NCBI GenBank assembly: GCA_030761205.1
Contig: JAULJL010000004.1
Span: 21,053,172-21,117,171 of the forward strand
Source: Fremontodendron californicum
Lineage: Eukaryota > Streptophyta > Magnoliopsida > Malvales > Malvaceae
Reading direction: 5' to 3'
DNA length: 64,000 bases
The notes under the pieces were generated by a model. The model saw only the letters and a list, made by a program, of their open reading frames with translations. It was not told the origin of the DNA and searched no databases. Both the position numbers and the translations under genes were made by a program. Position 1 is the first letter of the stretch. The number at the start of each line of letters is the position of its first letter. Below are positions 33,634-43,990 of the stretch, piece by piece.

Positions 33634-36417
33634 CTAGTTATTTTCAAAACAAGGATCAGAAAGAAAAACAACCTCTTCTTGAGTAACATGATTTTCCAAA
33701 AAGAGTTTGAGTCTTTGTCCATTTACCTTGAATACGTTACCATTTTGAGGATTCTCAATGTCAACTGCTCCATAATGATACACATGCTTAACCACAAATG
33801 GGCCAGTCCATCTTGATCTCAACTTACCAGGAAATATGTGAAGTCTAGAATTATAAAGTAGAACTTTTTGCCCAACATCAAATGTTTTTCTTGAAATTAA
33901 CTTGTCATGAAAGGCTTTAGTTCTTTCTTTATGAATTTTAGAATTCTCATATGCATCATTTCTGAGTTCCTCAAGTTCATTTATGACTGGAAAAGTTTCA
34001 TTCTCACCCAAAAAGGAATATTTTAGCTCGGATGGCAATGGTTTTAAATCCAGCTTGGGTGGTTCAATAGTTGATGGTACAGTGACATTTGTGAGTGATG
34101 GAAGTTCCTCAAACTTTTGTTTCCAACAATGCTTAACCTGAAAAGAATTTAACAAAGAATCAGTGTGTGAAATTTCTGAAGCATTATCAAACTCACATTC
34201 AATTAAATAAGCTTCTAAAGGATCATGGAATGTGGTAGTGGTGAGATGTTCATGAACAAGTTCTTCAATGAAATCCACTTCATGTACTTCTGAATCATCA
34301 CCAGGTTGCTTGCAAGTGTTGAACACATTTAATTCTAAAGTCATATTTCCAAAAGAAATGTTCAACATACCATTCCTGCAATTTATCAGAGCATTAGAAG
34401 TTGCAAGAAATGGACGGCCTAATATAACAGGAATTTGAACATTTGGATTTGAAACAGGATGTGTGTCCAAAACAATAAAATCAACAGGGAAGTAAAAATT
34501 ATCAATTTGAACCAAAACATCTTCAACTATCCCTCGAGGAATTTTTACAGAACGATCAGCTAGTTGAAGTGTAACAGGTGTTTCCTTGAGTTCACCTAAA
34601 CCTAACTGTTGATAAACAGAAAAAGGCAAAAGATTAACACTAGCACCAAGATCAAGCAATGCACGTTCTATTCTAGTGTTTCCAATGATGCATGAGATTG
34701 TTGGACATCCAGGATCTTTGAATTTTGGTGGAGTAAGGTGCTGAATGATTGAGCTCACACTTTCCGTCAGAAATGCTTTCTTTTGTACATTATGTTTCCT
34801 TTTAACTGTGCACATGTCCTTCAAAAATTTAGCATAAGATGGAACTTGTTTGATTGCATCCAATAAAGGAATGTTAATCTTAACTTGTTTGAAAAGTTCA
34901 TAAATTTCTGCATTTTGATTCAAATTCTTTATTGTTTGCAACCTTTGAGGAAAATGAGCAGGATGCATACCATTTTCTTTGTCCAAATTTTCAAGAAGTT
35001 CAGACTTACCATCATCCTTACCATTACTTTTCGGAGGGGAAGGAGGATCTTGGTCTTTTGATGGAATGTTTTTGTCAATTGCCTTTCCACTTCGAAGAGT
35101 TGTGATAGAACTGGCATTTTCCTGTTGAGTTTCATTGGAGCAAGAAACAAGACATTGAGTAGAAGGGTTAGGCTGAGGTTGAGCAGGAAACTTACCTTTT
35201 TCTTGAGTGCGTAATGAAGCTGTCAATGTGGACAAGGTGTTTTTGATCTCATTGATGTCCTGTGAAGTTTGGTTATTCACATTTGCTTGTGTTTGCATGA
35301 ATGCTTGCAATGTCTCTTCCAAGGTTTGTACACGTGAAGGTTGATAGGAAAAAGTGTTGCCCGGCTTTTGAGATTGTGGTACCTGAACATGATTATTATT
35401 TCGCCAACTGAAGTTGGGATGATTTCTCCATTCAGGGTTATACGTTTCAGAGTAAGGAGAAGGAAAAGGCTTTTTAAATGTGTTTATGGAATTTACTTGA
35501 TCATGCAACGCTTCTTTAAGAATGGGAATGTTTGGACATTCAGAAGTGGGGTGTCCCATGATTTCACAAATTCCACAACTTTCTTCATTTTTAACCGTTT
35601 TGACTTCTTTTACTTCTCTAAGTTCCATGGCTTCAATCTTTCTAGCCAAATTAGCTACTTTAGCTTTTATCTCATCTTCTTGACTAAAATGATATTTACC
35701 TCTGTTAGAAACAAGATTAGATCTATTAGAACTTTCAGAGGAATTATCTGTGTGCCAGGCTTGAGAGTTATCTGCCAAATGGTCTAGGTAGTCAAAGGCT
35801 TCTTCAGGTTCTTTTTCTAGAAACTCACTGTTACACATTGTTTCAACAAATTGTTTAGTTTCGGGAGTTAAACTTTCATAAAAGAAACTAATAAGACGCC
35901 ATTTTTCAAAACCATAATGTGGACAAGAACTTAACAAATCTTTAAAACGCTCCCAGCACTGAAAAAATGCTTCATTTTGATTTTGATTGAAATTTTGAAT
36001 CTGTCTTTTCAAAGCAGTAGTTTTATGTGCTGGGAAAAATTTCTTTAGAAACTCAGTTTGTAATTCTTGCCATGTGCCAATTGACCTTGGTTTTAAATTC
36101 TGAAGCCAAATTTTTGCTTTATCTTTTAAAGAAAAAGGAAATAATTTTAGCTTGACAATTTCATTTGTGCAGTGTTGGTCATTAAAGGTGACACATACAT
36201 CTTCGAAGTCTTTTAGAAACGAGTAAGCACTTTCCGATTCTAACCCATGGAAATTTGGAAGCAAAGCTATCATACCTGGTTTAAAACGAAAGTTGTTTGC
36301 ATTGAGAGGAAAAATAAAACAAGAGGGTGATGAGCTTCGAGTTGGTTGCAAGTAGTCACGCATGGTGCGTACTTGTCTGTTCTCATCTTCAGCATGAACA
36401 CTTTCATTGTCAGCCAT
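33634..36417 (-). CDS. element C gag-protease fused to integrase C-terminal tail
   Basis: 927 residues from MADNESVHAEDENRQ; the frame stays open 31 codons further upstream (36510), but that part overlaps a likely splice donor. Gag domain about residues 70-220 (IWLQNLKPRSIGTWQELQTE, CPHYGFEKWRLISFFYESL); a perfect CCHC knuckle CGICEIMGHPTSEC at 281-294; Athila-type protease with ALLDLGASVNLLPFS near 586-600 and ILGRPFLATSNALINCRNGM. At about residue 812 (near 33981) the sequence passes from the pre-RT linker (LKYSFLGENETFPVI) directly into the integrase tail (NELEELRNDAYENSKIHKER, LYNSRLHIFPGKLRSRWTGP). RT, RNase H and the integrase catalytic core, normally some 900 residues, are absent without loss of frame. 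No internal stop. Likely makes virus-like particles but cannot copy itself. Confidence 0.93.
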   Translation of the reverse strand: MADNESVHAEDENRQVRTMRDYLQPTRSSSPSCFIFPLNANNFRFKPGMIALLPNFHGLESESAYSFLKDFEDVCVTFNDQHCTNEIVKLKLFPFSLKDKAKIWLQNLKPRSIGTWQELQTEFLKKFFPAHKTTALKRQIQNFNQNQNEAFFQCWERFKDLLSSCPHYGFEKWRLISFFYESLTPETKQFVETMCNSEFLEKEPEEAFDYLDHLADNSQAWHTDNSSESSNRSNLVSNRGKYHFSQEDEIKAKVANLARKIEAMELREVKEVKTVKNEESCGICEIMGHPTSECPNIPILKEALHDQVNSINTFKKPFPSPYSETYNPEWRNHPNFSWRNNNHVQVPQSQKPGNTFSYQPSRVQTLEETLQAFMQTQANVNNQTSQDINEIKNTLSTLTASLRTQEKGKFPAQPQPNPSTQCLVSCSNETQQENASSITTLRSGKAIDKNIPSKDQDPPSPPKSNGKDDGKSELLENLDKENGMHPAHFPQRLQTIKNLNQNAEIYELFKQVKINIPLLDAIKQVPSYAKFLKDMCTVKRKHNVQKKAFLTESVSSIIQHLTPPKFKDPGCPTISCIIGNTRIERALLDLGASVNLLPFSVYQQLGLGELKETPVTLQLADRSVKIPRGIVEDVLVQIDNFYFPVDFIVLDTHPVSNPNVQIPVILGRPFLATSNALINCRNGMLNISFGNMTLELNVFNTCKQPGDDSEVHEVDFIEELVHEHLTTTTFHDPLEAYLIECEFDNASEISHTDSLLNSFQVKHCWKQKFEELPSLTNVTVPSTIEPPKLDLKPLPSELKYSFLGENETFPVINELEELRNDAYENSKIHKERTKAFHDKLISRKTFDVGQKVLLYNSRLHIFPGKLRSRWTGPFVVKHVYHYGAVDIENPQNGNVFKVNGQRLKLFLENHVTQEEVVFLSDPCFENN

Positions 36418-36723
36418 GGTAGGAGTTGTATTAGAAAGATTACCTGAAAAAGTTTCACAATAAAATCTAACTAAACGACGAGATCTAAAATCACGTCGCC
36501 AAACAAGCATAAAACAAAGTTAATAAATAGATAATATATAAATATAAACTTTACAATATAAATATAAATATATAGAAAATTAGGCGGTATAACCAGCCAA
36601 AAAATATATATACAAAATTAGGCGGTATAACCAGCCAATAAAACAAAGTTAATATACAAATTAGGCGGTATAACCAGCCAATAAAAATAAATATACTTAT
36701 AAACTTATATACTTAGTATTGCT
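36418..36723 (-). promoter_or_regulatory. element C leader: splice donor and triple repeat
   Basis: Leader between primer site and gag ATG. It has three copies of the 17-mer GGCGGTATAACCAGCCA (+ strand) at about 36582-36598, 36623-36639 and 36664-36680, separated by AT-rich spacers. Close to the gag start, the minus strand reads TTTTTCAG|GTAATC with the junction at 36444/36443, which fits a 5' splice donor placed to skip gag and reach the downstream acceptors. Confidence 0.6.
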
Positions 36724-36741
36724 TCCACGGCAACGGCGCCA
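36724..36741 (-). other. primer binding site of element C (tRNA-Asp type)
   Basis: Minus strand TGGCGCCGTTGCCGTGGA, six bases inside the 5' LTR. It matches the Athila-type site complementary to tRNA-Asp at 17 of 18 positions (T in place of G near the distal end). Confidence 0.85.
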
Positions 36742-36747
36742 AAAACT

Positions 36748-38248
36748 TGATGGAGACTCAATTAAGAGTTGTAAACCCAAGTGCAGGTTATGTTCAAGTA
36801 ATAAATTCTCGGGTGTCCGAGGTCGAACCACAGGGAAGCGTATTAGTAAGTATAAGTTTATAAATATATAAGAAAAATAAAGTAAACAAGATATTAGGGA
36901 ATCAACAACAAAATAAGATAAACAAGATATTAGAGAACAAAATAAACAAAATATAAAAGAAATTAAACAAGATATAAAAAAAACAATAAGAAAAGATGTT
37001 GAGGTTAGAGAATCCACTCTTGGTGTTATGCTAAGATTAATCTTGTTTTATTACACAATTGAAATCCACACATAAAGGAGGTTCCAATCGGAAGGTTTAG
37101 CAATTCAGTCCAAATTGTCCAACGTCCATAGCATATGATATTATGTTCATTTGGTGTCCTCAAAACTCATAAAAAGAGTCCAAGCATTCCTTATGCCAAG
37201 GTATATGTCTACAACAAATCAAGGTTATGAAACCAAGCATTTATTGTGCCATTTTCATTGTCAATAATGAATCAAGATCCCTACTTTGCAAGTATGATTT
37301 TAAACCAAAAGAAAATATTATCTATACTAGTGTTTATAAATGATAATTCATTTTAGCTCATGTTTAAGAGACTAACCTTAGCATTTACCAAGAGCTTCAC
37401 CTCATCACCTCAACAATATGATTAGCAACACATACTAAAAATGAAAAGAAATGTAAGAAGCATAAGTAAATAAAGAAAAAGAAAACTAGAGAAAGGAAAG
37501 AAAAAGAAAACTTAGAGAATTTTATTACAATGGCTAATATCCTACCAATGTATAATGTCCCCTAATACTCATCCAAGGCCCTCTATTTATACACATTTTG
37601 GAGAGCTAAATGACAAGAGACAAGCTTTATAAATTTCAAAGGTAGGTATAATAGGTGGGTGCATTTTTCTAACAATTTTCGTCATGTTGTATGACAATTC
37701 TGATCAGCCAGCTTGATGGTCGATTTTGTCAATGTTAGAGGCTCGATCTGATCAAATGGTCTTCTAGAAAAATATGCCATTATTAGTTACTGATCCATAG
37801 CGGTTGAAATCAGATCATTTTCTCATGTGGATCGGAAGATATGGTCAAAATACCAAAACGGTGCAGAACAGACGTCATTGCACATCAGCCAACTTGATGG
37901 TTGATTTCGATAGGGAAAACGACTCCGTTTCAAGAAGTGTAAAACATGAAAAAGATACATATGCCTCTTAGCTTTGCACGGTTAAAATTTCAGCCTTATT
38001 GCTTCAGTGAAACTCCAGATATAGCTGATATGGCAAAAGGTGTCGGAACTAGAACTGAATTGGATTTGCCCTTAATTCTTGATTTAACCTAGTAATCTGA
38101 AATCACTCAAAGAAACTCATGAAAAACACCAAATTACATAAAAATATAAAAGATCATAAACACAAGTAGACTAAGCAATAATAACTCGTATTTGACACAA
38201 AACAATAATAAAGCATAACTAAAAACTATATAATTATACGAGTTATCA
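36748..38248 (-). repeat. element C 5' LTR
   Basis: 1501 bp, TG...CA; the partner of 28608-30108. It should carry the promoter for the element's minus-strand transcript. Six differences between the two LTRs and no indels indicate recent insertion. Confidence 0.95.
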
Positions 38249-38689
38249 ACGCCCACATAAAACGATACCTTATTAATCATGTGTTATCTCAAGTCTAGGT
38301 AAAAAGTCAAATTTTAATTTAGTATTTCAAGTTAATTCCCAATTTAAAGAAAAATAATTCCATTTTTAATTGAAAATGATCCGGAATTTATAAATTCAAA
38401 AATTTTCTATATTCCCCAACAAACGTGGCAAAATATAAAAAATTTTATTAGTTTGGAAAATTTTCTGAATCATTCTCGTTTTAAAGAAGATACTCTATTA
38501 TTAATGATAATTGATGATATCCTCCCAACAAACTCGGCAAAGAACTCATGAATTATTTTAACTCGGGAATATCTTTATTTTATTGAAAATCATTACCTTT
38601 TTCAAAGCATTTTAAAAAATATGAATATGAATATGTGTGACATAAATAAAATGACATAGCAAAGTCTAGATAATATAATGCAACCTAAA

Positions 38690-39050
38690 TGGTATGGTAT
38701 AATTTAAATGTCATAGCATATTCTAAATGAAATGAAATATCCTAAGTCATATGACATATTCTAAATGAAATGAAATAACCTAGGTAACATGATATATTCT
38801 ATATGAAATGAAATATCCTAAGTCATATGATATATTCTAAATGAAATGAAATGACCTAGGTAACGTAATATATTCTATATGAAATGAAAAATCCTAAGTC
38901 ACATGATATATTCTAAATGAAATGAAATATCCTAAGTGACATAATATATTCTAAATGAAATGAAATGACCTAGGTAACATAATATATTCTATATGAAATG
39001 AAATATCCTAAGTCACATGATATATTCTAAATGGAATAAAATGATTTAAA
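38690..39050. repeat. AT-rich tandem repeats in the right LTR of element A
   Basis: Second copy of the LTR array (ATTCTAAATGAAATGAAATA, ACCTAGGTAACAT, CCTAAGTCA words), similar in length to that at 11140-11450 but with a few unit differences. Confidence 0.8.
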
Positions 39051-42000
39051 TGTCATGGCAAATATAAATGATATGGCTTATAATCTAAGTGATATGATAT
39101 GACATGAAACATAAAATAATGCTATCATATAATATGCATGAAAATAAAAATAAAAATAATAATGCATGAACATAGTATATGCTAAATAATATGACAAAAA
39201 TAACTAAATAAAAAGCATAGGATATCATGAAATATTCAAAACCATATAATAAACAACATAAGATCAAAAATATAAATAAAAAATAATAACAACACCATGG
39301 AAATTATCATAGCAAAGTCACATATTAAATAATATGCATGAATATGGAAAATGCAATGCATGAGAATATATTTTTTCCTTTAATTAAGGAAATTCGTCTA
39401 TCTAAAAAGATATCCGGCTACCTTAGGAAAATATATCAAATTAAATATTCTAAAACAAAAAACTTTTTGATTGTTTGAAAATTAAAAAAAAATAATAAAA
39501 ACCTAACTGAACCCTTTTTAAATGGCTCTAATTTTCTAAGTTTAAAATCCCGGACTTCACCACCCTTAACCTGAGGTTTATAGAATTATTTCTAGAGTTT
39601 AAAAAGACTTAAAAACTACTCCTAGACAGTAGCTAAACTTCCTAATCAGTCCCCTCTAAGTAACTTAGCCAAAACAGAAAAAGGAATTTTCTTTAGATTC
39701 AAATCTGACTCCATTGTCCAGTTTTAGAACATGATTTTTTAACCCATTTTTTAAAATTCAACAAAATCTAAAAAAAAATACTGGAGACTTAAAACATGTA
39801 AAACTACACCGAAATTTTTTTTCTTAATTTTCTGGTTAAAGATGATTGCCCAGAAAAATCGGGAAATTACGAGTACTGGGTGAAAAATCTGTTTTGCCAA
39901 AACACATTTTTTTGCCTTTGATAAAATCATTTAAAAATCAAAGTAAAAATGTTAGAGACTCTCCTAAAGACTCACAAACAGTAGCTAACACTTTTGAAAA
40001 GTTAGGCAAAAATTGGCAAAGTAAAAAAAAAAAAATCACAAAGGTAGAATAATCAATTTGACAACTCTTTAATTTTTCGCAAGTATGCTCAAAATGAGCA
40101 TGAATTTGAACCATTGATTGGTCTAAGTCATAAATCATGTGACAATGACATGAAATGCATGAAAATACAGCAAATATAATGTATGAAATGCATGATTTAA
40201 AACCTAAATGACATGGAAAATGCATGGCATCAATGAAATGACCTAGACCTAACATGAACTTGCATGGAATTTAATGTAACCTAGGTCTAAAATGCATGAT
40301 AATACAAACACAACCAAAAGCTAAAAGATGCATGGGAAATACACAAACATATAGCATACTTAAACAAAATACACAACAATATATCATGGGAATGCAAACC
40401 TATCAACTAGCATAATAAAAAAGTACACACAAAGCTAAAAAAAATGGGGGTAGCCGAATGGTCCAATGACCAAGGTCATTTTCACAAACACTTAACACAA
40501 TAACATGCATAACAAAAGAATAACACTTAAATCATGCAAATATAAAGTAAAGGCATGAAAACCAATAGGCATTTTCACAAACACATGGATTAACAAAATG
40601 TAAATCATAAACAAACTTAAACACTTTGACAACAAAAAATCAAAGATGCAAGACAAATAAAATAAACATGATAACAAGATAATAAACTCAACAATGGAAA
40701 CAAGCAAGCAACCAAATCAAAACAAGCTTCATATTTATGTATTTTAAGAAGATTTAAAGTATCAAAACTTGTTAAATACCACTAATAACATGAAATAAAC
40801 TATACAAAAAATGAGCCATTCGGCTACCCCTTTAAATCAAGAGAAAAAAAATCAAAAATCTTTTTACAAGAAAGATGGACTCCAAATTTTTAAAAACAAG
40901 AAAAGGCCCTTTTCGGTTTCTTTGGTAAAATGACCTTTTTGCCCCCCGAACATAAATAAATAGCAAATGGACTCCAAATTCAAAAATTATTTTTTTAATA
41001 CTTCTGAAAAAAAAAAAAAATTGAATTCTAGAGGTTTTCAGAATTTTTCGAGCCCATTTGCTATTTATTTGGATTTTTTCTTCCACAATTGCCCTTTTGT
41101 GCTCCCAAACTTTACCAATTTTTAAACGAGCTCCAAATCCAGATTTTTCTTCACCAATCTCTCCCAAATAATTAAAAAGTATGATCTGGAAGTTTTCATA
41201 ATTTTTGGAACTCATTTGGTATTTTTTTGGGATTTATCTGCTTGAATTACTACATAGCGGGCCCGGGATTTGGCCATTTTGCAAACAAACTCCGAATCCA
41301 GATTTTCTTTCACCAATCTCTTCCAAATAATTTAATAATTGGATCTGCAAATTTTCATAATTTTTGGAGCTCATTTACTATTTTTCCAGGATTTATCTTC
41401 TTGAATTTCTACATAGGGGACCCGAGATTTGACCATTTTGTAAACCAACTCCGAATCAAGATTTTTCTTCGCCAATATCTTCGAAATGATTTAAGAATGA
41501 GATCTGCAAATTTTCAGAATTTTTGGAGTTCATTTGCTATTTTTTCCATATTTCCAATTTTATCATTTTGACTCCAAAGCCCGTTTTGCTCAAAACATGT
41601 CTGATTTTCAGATTTTCTTCAAACTGATCCTTGGGCTATCCTTTTTTAATCACTCCTTATTAATTAGGGGCTTTCGTCTTACCGAATCGAGCAATTTCTG
41701 TAATTCTTCCAAATTTTATCGAAATCCCCCAAAATACTTAATTCTCGATTTTCTTTTGGATTGACTTTTCGTTCAGTTTTTCTTCCAAGTAGCTTCTCTA
41801 TTACCCGTAGTCAGTGCTTATCTTTCATATGGAACCTTCAATTTCGACCAATTTGATCGTTTAAGCACTTTTCCCCAAATTTCCTGAACTAGGCTTCCCT
41901 TTCTACTGAATCTCCGTAACCCAACTTTCGAACTCCATATCTTTCAATGTAGACCTCAGATTATCAAAATTCTTTCGCCGTTTTTCAATTGAGCTTCAAA

Positions 42001-42225
42001 TCTTGATTTTGAAAGTAGGTTGACTTTTTCAGTAGTTGACTTTTTAGGGTTAACTTTTCGAGATTGACTGTTTCATGTTTGACTTTTTATGCTCGCCTTT
42101 TTAGACTAAGTCTCGGAGTACCACCTGCAGGATGAAAAAAAGTCTTTTTACATTCTGAAACATCAATTTAGGAAGAAAATATACCTGTTTTAGTGGTCCG
42201 GACAAAATTAGGTGTCTACACTTGT

Positions 42226-42640
42226 GTTTTGAGAAACTAGACATTGAGGCCTTTCTTCACCATTCTAAGTTGTATCCAAGTAGTAAAGTCCATCAATCAG
42301 CTTATCACGCCCAATCGTCTTCCCCGATCGATCCTGAAAACAACAACCAAATGGGAGAAATTTAACTGAGTAATTCAAATCTTTTGTGAGTTTTCCAATG
42401 GATAATAAGTTAGAATCCAATTTCGGAATATGAAGAATTGTATGTAGGACTATGGTGTTTGAGATTTTTACAATTCATTGGCCAGCAACAGAGGAAAAGG
42501 TTCCATAGGCTACTTTGATTTTTTGTCTTCTTGAACATGGTGAATAGCTAGAAAAAATATTAGGCATAGAGGTCATGTGATCAGAAGAACCTGAATCAAT
42601 GATCCATGTGCTAGAGTCAGAGTTTAAGGCTTTTATACCT
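42226..42640 (-). pseudogene. Copia protease and GAG-pre-integrase remnant
   Basis: Continuation of the Copia pol across the nested insertion. On the minus strand: protease WIIDSGSSDHMTSMPNIF (active-site D-S-G; near 42600), VAYGTFSSVAGQWIVKISNT, LHIPKLDSNLLSIGKLTK, then SQNTS at the junction; the reading continues at 10404 as LDQIYVWHNRLGHP. Stops and frame changes occur. Confidence 0.85.
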
Positions 42641-42870
42641 GATAGAACCACAGAACAAGAACCCGTAGTGGTGGACTCAGATGTAGAGTTGGTTTACGAT
42701 TATCCATCGATAAAGGCTGACATATTTATTTTGGACAGATTCAACAATGAAGACTGAAAGGAAAATTTTTTACATCAACAATGAAGGTTGATGTTTAAGC
42801 TACGTCAATGAAGGCCCAAAAAACAAAAGAAATCGTGAATGTCCCTAAGGAAAGACCAGCTTTGGTACCA
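42641..42870 (-). other. Copia leader relic with primer binding site
   Basis: Only 230 bp lie between protease and 5' LTR, so gag is almost entirely deleted. Directly at the LTR edge the minus strand reads TGGTACCAAAGC (42870-42859), a 10/12 match to the initiator-Met-type primer site TGGTATCAGAGC usual for Copia. Confidence 0.7.
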
Positions 42871-43092
42871 TGAAGGATTCTAGATAGTTTTGAATATAAG
42901 GGAAATTCACTTTCATATTTCTAAGAATACAATAGGGCATATAAAGAAGTTACTAGTTGACTTAAAAAGAAGAAACTAGGAAACTAAATCAGAATCTGCT
43001 ACTTAAGGAAACTAAATATTTACAATTACTTCTAATATATTCATGCTGACTTATTTGTCTAATTACAACCTAATTATAGCATATTTCCAACA
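42871..43092 (-). repeat. Copia 5' LTR
   Basis: 222 bp; + strand begins TGAAGGATTC and ends ATTTCCAACA. Diverged partner of 7800-8018. Confidence 0.85.
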
Positions 43093-43264
43093 ATTCCTAC
43101 ACCAATGGTGCTCCAAGATGATTTCTAGAAATGCACAACATAAGCAATTAGATATTAAGCTTATTTTGCATCTGGCTTATTTAACTGCTTGATGCTTTCC
43201 TTTTCTATTAAAAGAATATTGTTCAGAAAATAACTAATATTGGTATTTTTTTTCTTACTATCAT

Positions 43265-43990
43265 TTGAGAGAAATGTTTTTAAGCAACCATTTTGAGAGT
43301 TTAACTGTGCTGCAGAAAGATGGCATCTCCTCAACAGTTGAGGAAGAATGGAGACTGCTAAGACTAAGTATGCTGCAGGAAAAAATATCCATTATACCAA
43401 GATCTAAAGCTAATACTACATGGCAACTACCGCACGATATTTTGATATGCTACATGCATCTATTCTTTTAACTACCAATGAACTCATGCTCAAGAGGCTA
43501 GCCAAATCTGCACTTAAGCCGCAACAAACGCTCTAGTCATCCAAATCCTAATGATGAGCCGATCCATAATTCTCTTGAAAATGTATGAATTCATCAAATT
43601 CTTCTACTTTCAAACATTCTTGTTCCCATTTTTATCTACAGTATGCTGTGTTGTTATTTATAATAAGTTCCTTCCATTTTATTTTTTTTGGAGCAGCCTA
43701 CTAAAGTCAAACCTTCCTTTGAAGGTACTTGAAGGAAAAATGTTATGAATGCTTTTGCCTTATATTCAAGATTTTGAATTGATTGCTTATATTGATCTTG
43801 TCCCAGTGCAGAGTTGCATGAAAATTGCAGATATTTTGATGAAAAATCCTTATTCTCAAGCATAACCAATGACTTTATTTTCCCTCTGATTGACAGGAAA
43901 TTGTTTGAAGACCTAGTGACCTTGGACATATGTCAAACCTTTGAGAGTGTGGCCAACTGGCCATCGAGGAATGGTTTAGGATCCATTTGG
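43265..43990 (+). pseudogene. LIN-type E3 ligase, U-box part, broken
   Basis: Continuation of the host pseudogene on the far side of the retrotransposon nest. 43814-43990 reads ELHENCRYFDEKSLFSSI, then FPLIDRKLFEDLVTLDICQT and FESVANWP, a decayed U-box start (the usual pattern is CPLTG..FEDPVTLETGQTFE, so conserved Cys, Pro and Gly positions are lost). Upstream, a frame near 43400-43510 gives ARYFDMLHASILLTTNELML and KRLAKSALKPQQTL, which may be another exon or an unrelated fragment. A U-box recruits E2 ubiquitin-conjugating enzymes; here it cannot fold normally. Confidence 0.55.

Larger units (their letters stand above)
28608..38248 (-). mobile_element. Athila-type non-autonomous Gypsy retrotransposon with two cargo ORFs (element C)
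   Basis: 9641 bp, TG...CA, flanked by ACGCC at 28603-28607 and 38249-38253. LTRs of 1501 bp differ at six positions by eye. Coding strand minus: 5' LTR 38248-36748, primer site, leader, one gag-protease-integrase-tail ORF (36417-33634), a Cys-rich basic ORF (33453-32917), a LOG-like ORF (32550-31903), 1.8 kb untranslated region, polypurine tract, 3' LTR 30108-28608. There is no RT, RNase H or integrase core, so proteins for reverse transcription and integration must have come from elsewhere or the loss happened before a final trans-mobilised jump. Confidence 0.93.
10410..42220 (-). mobile_element. Tat/Ogre-type Ty3/Gypsy retrotransposon (element A), with nested element C
   Basis: 31.8 kb from TG to CA including the 9.6 kb element C. 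Flanked by CTTGT duplications. Minus-strand order: 5' LTR (right), primer binding site, leader, ORF1, gag, protease, intron, RT, RNase H, second RNase H, integrase, long 3' region with tandem repeats, 3' LTR (left). The ~4.8 kb LTRs, ORF1 before gag, archaeal-type RNase H, intron between protease and RT, and a tRNA-Arg-type primer site are the hallmarks of the Tat/Ogre clade. The frames carry many stops, so A is no longer autonomous. LTR divergence is about 6% over the first ~230 bp. Confidence 0.92.
28301..42220 (-). repeat. element A 5' LTR (right), split by element C
   Basis: Two pieces, 28301-28607 and 38249-42220 (about 4.27 kb without element C and one ACGCC). Same ends as the left LTR. 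It lacks a block matching about 13310-13905 of the left LTR: after TTTTTACAAGAAAG the sequence jumps to the ...TTTTTAAAAACAAGAAAAGG part near 40876, an internal deletion of about 0.6 kb. Confidence 0.93.
7800..43092 (-). mobile_element. Ty1/Copia LTR retrotransposon, split by a 31.8 kb nested insertion
   Basis: Coding strand is minus. LTRs lie at 7800-8018 and 42871-43092. Between them, reading on the minus strand: protease, GAG-pre-integrase, integrase, RT and RNase H pieces, in Copia order. Excluding the nested element A (10410-42220) and one copy of its target site, about 3.5 kb of Copia remains, so gag and other parts are missing. All reading frames carry stops. The first 5 bp outside the LTRs (GTTCA and ATTCC) do not match cleanly, consistent with age. 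It lies between the 5' and U-box parts of the LIN-type pseudogene. Confidence 0.88.

Noticed and set aside
7795..43097. Target-site duplication of the Copia element
   Set aside because: GTTCA and ATTCC share only three of five bases; too weak to claim.
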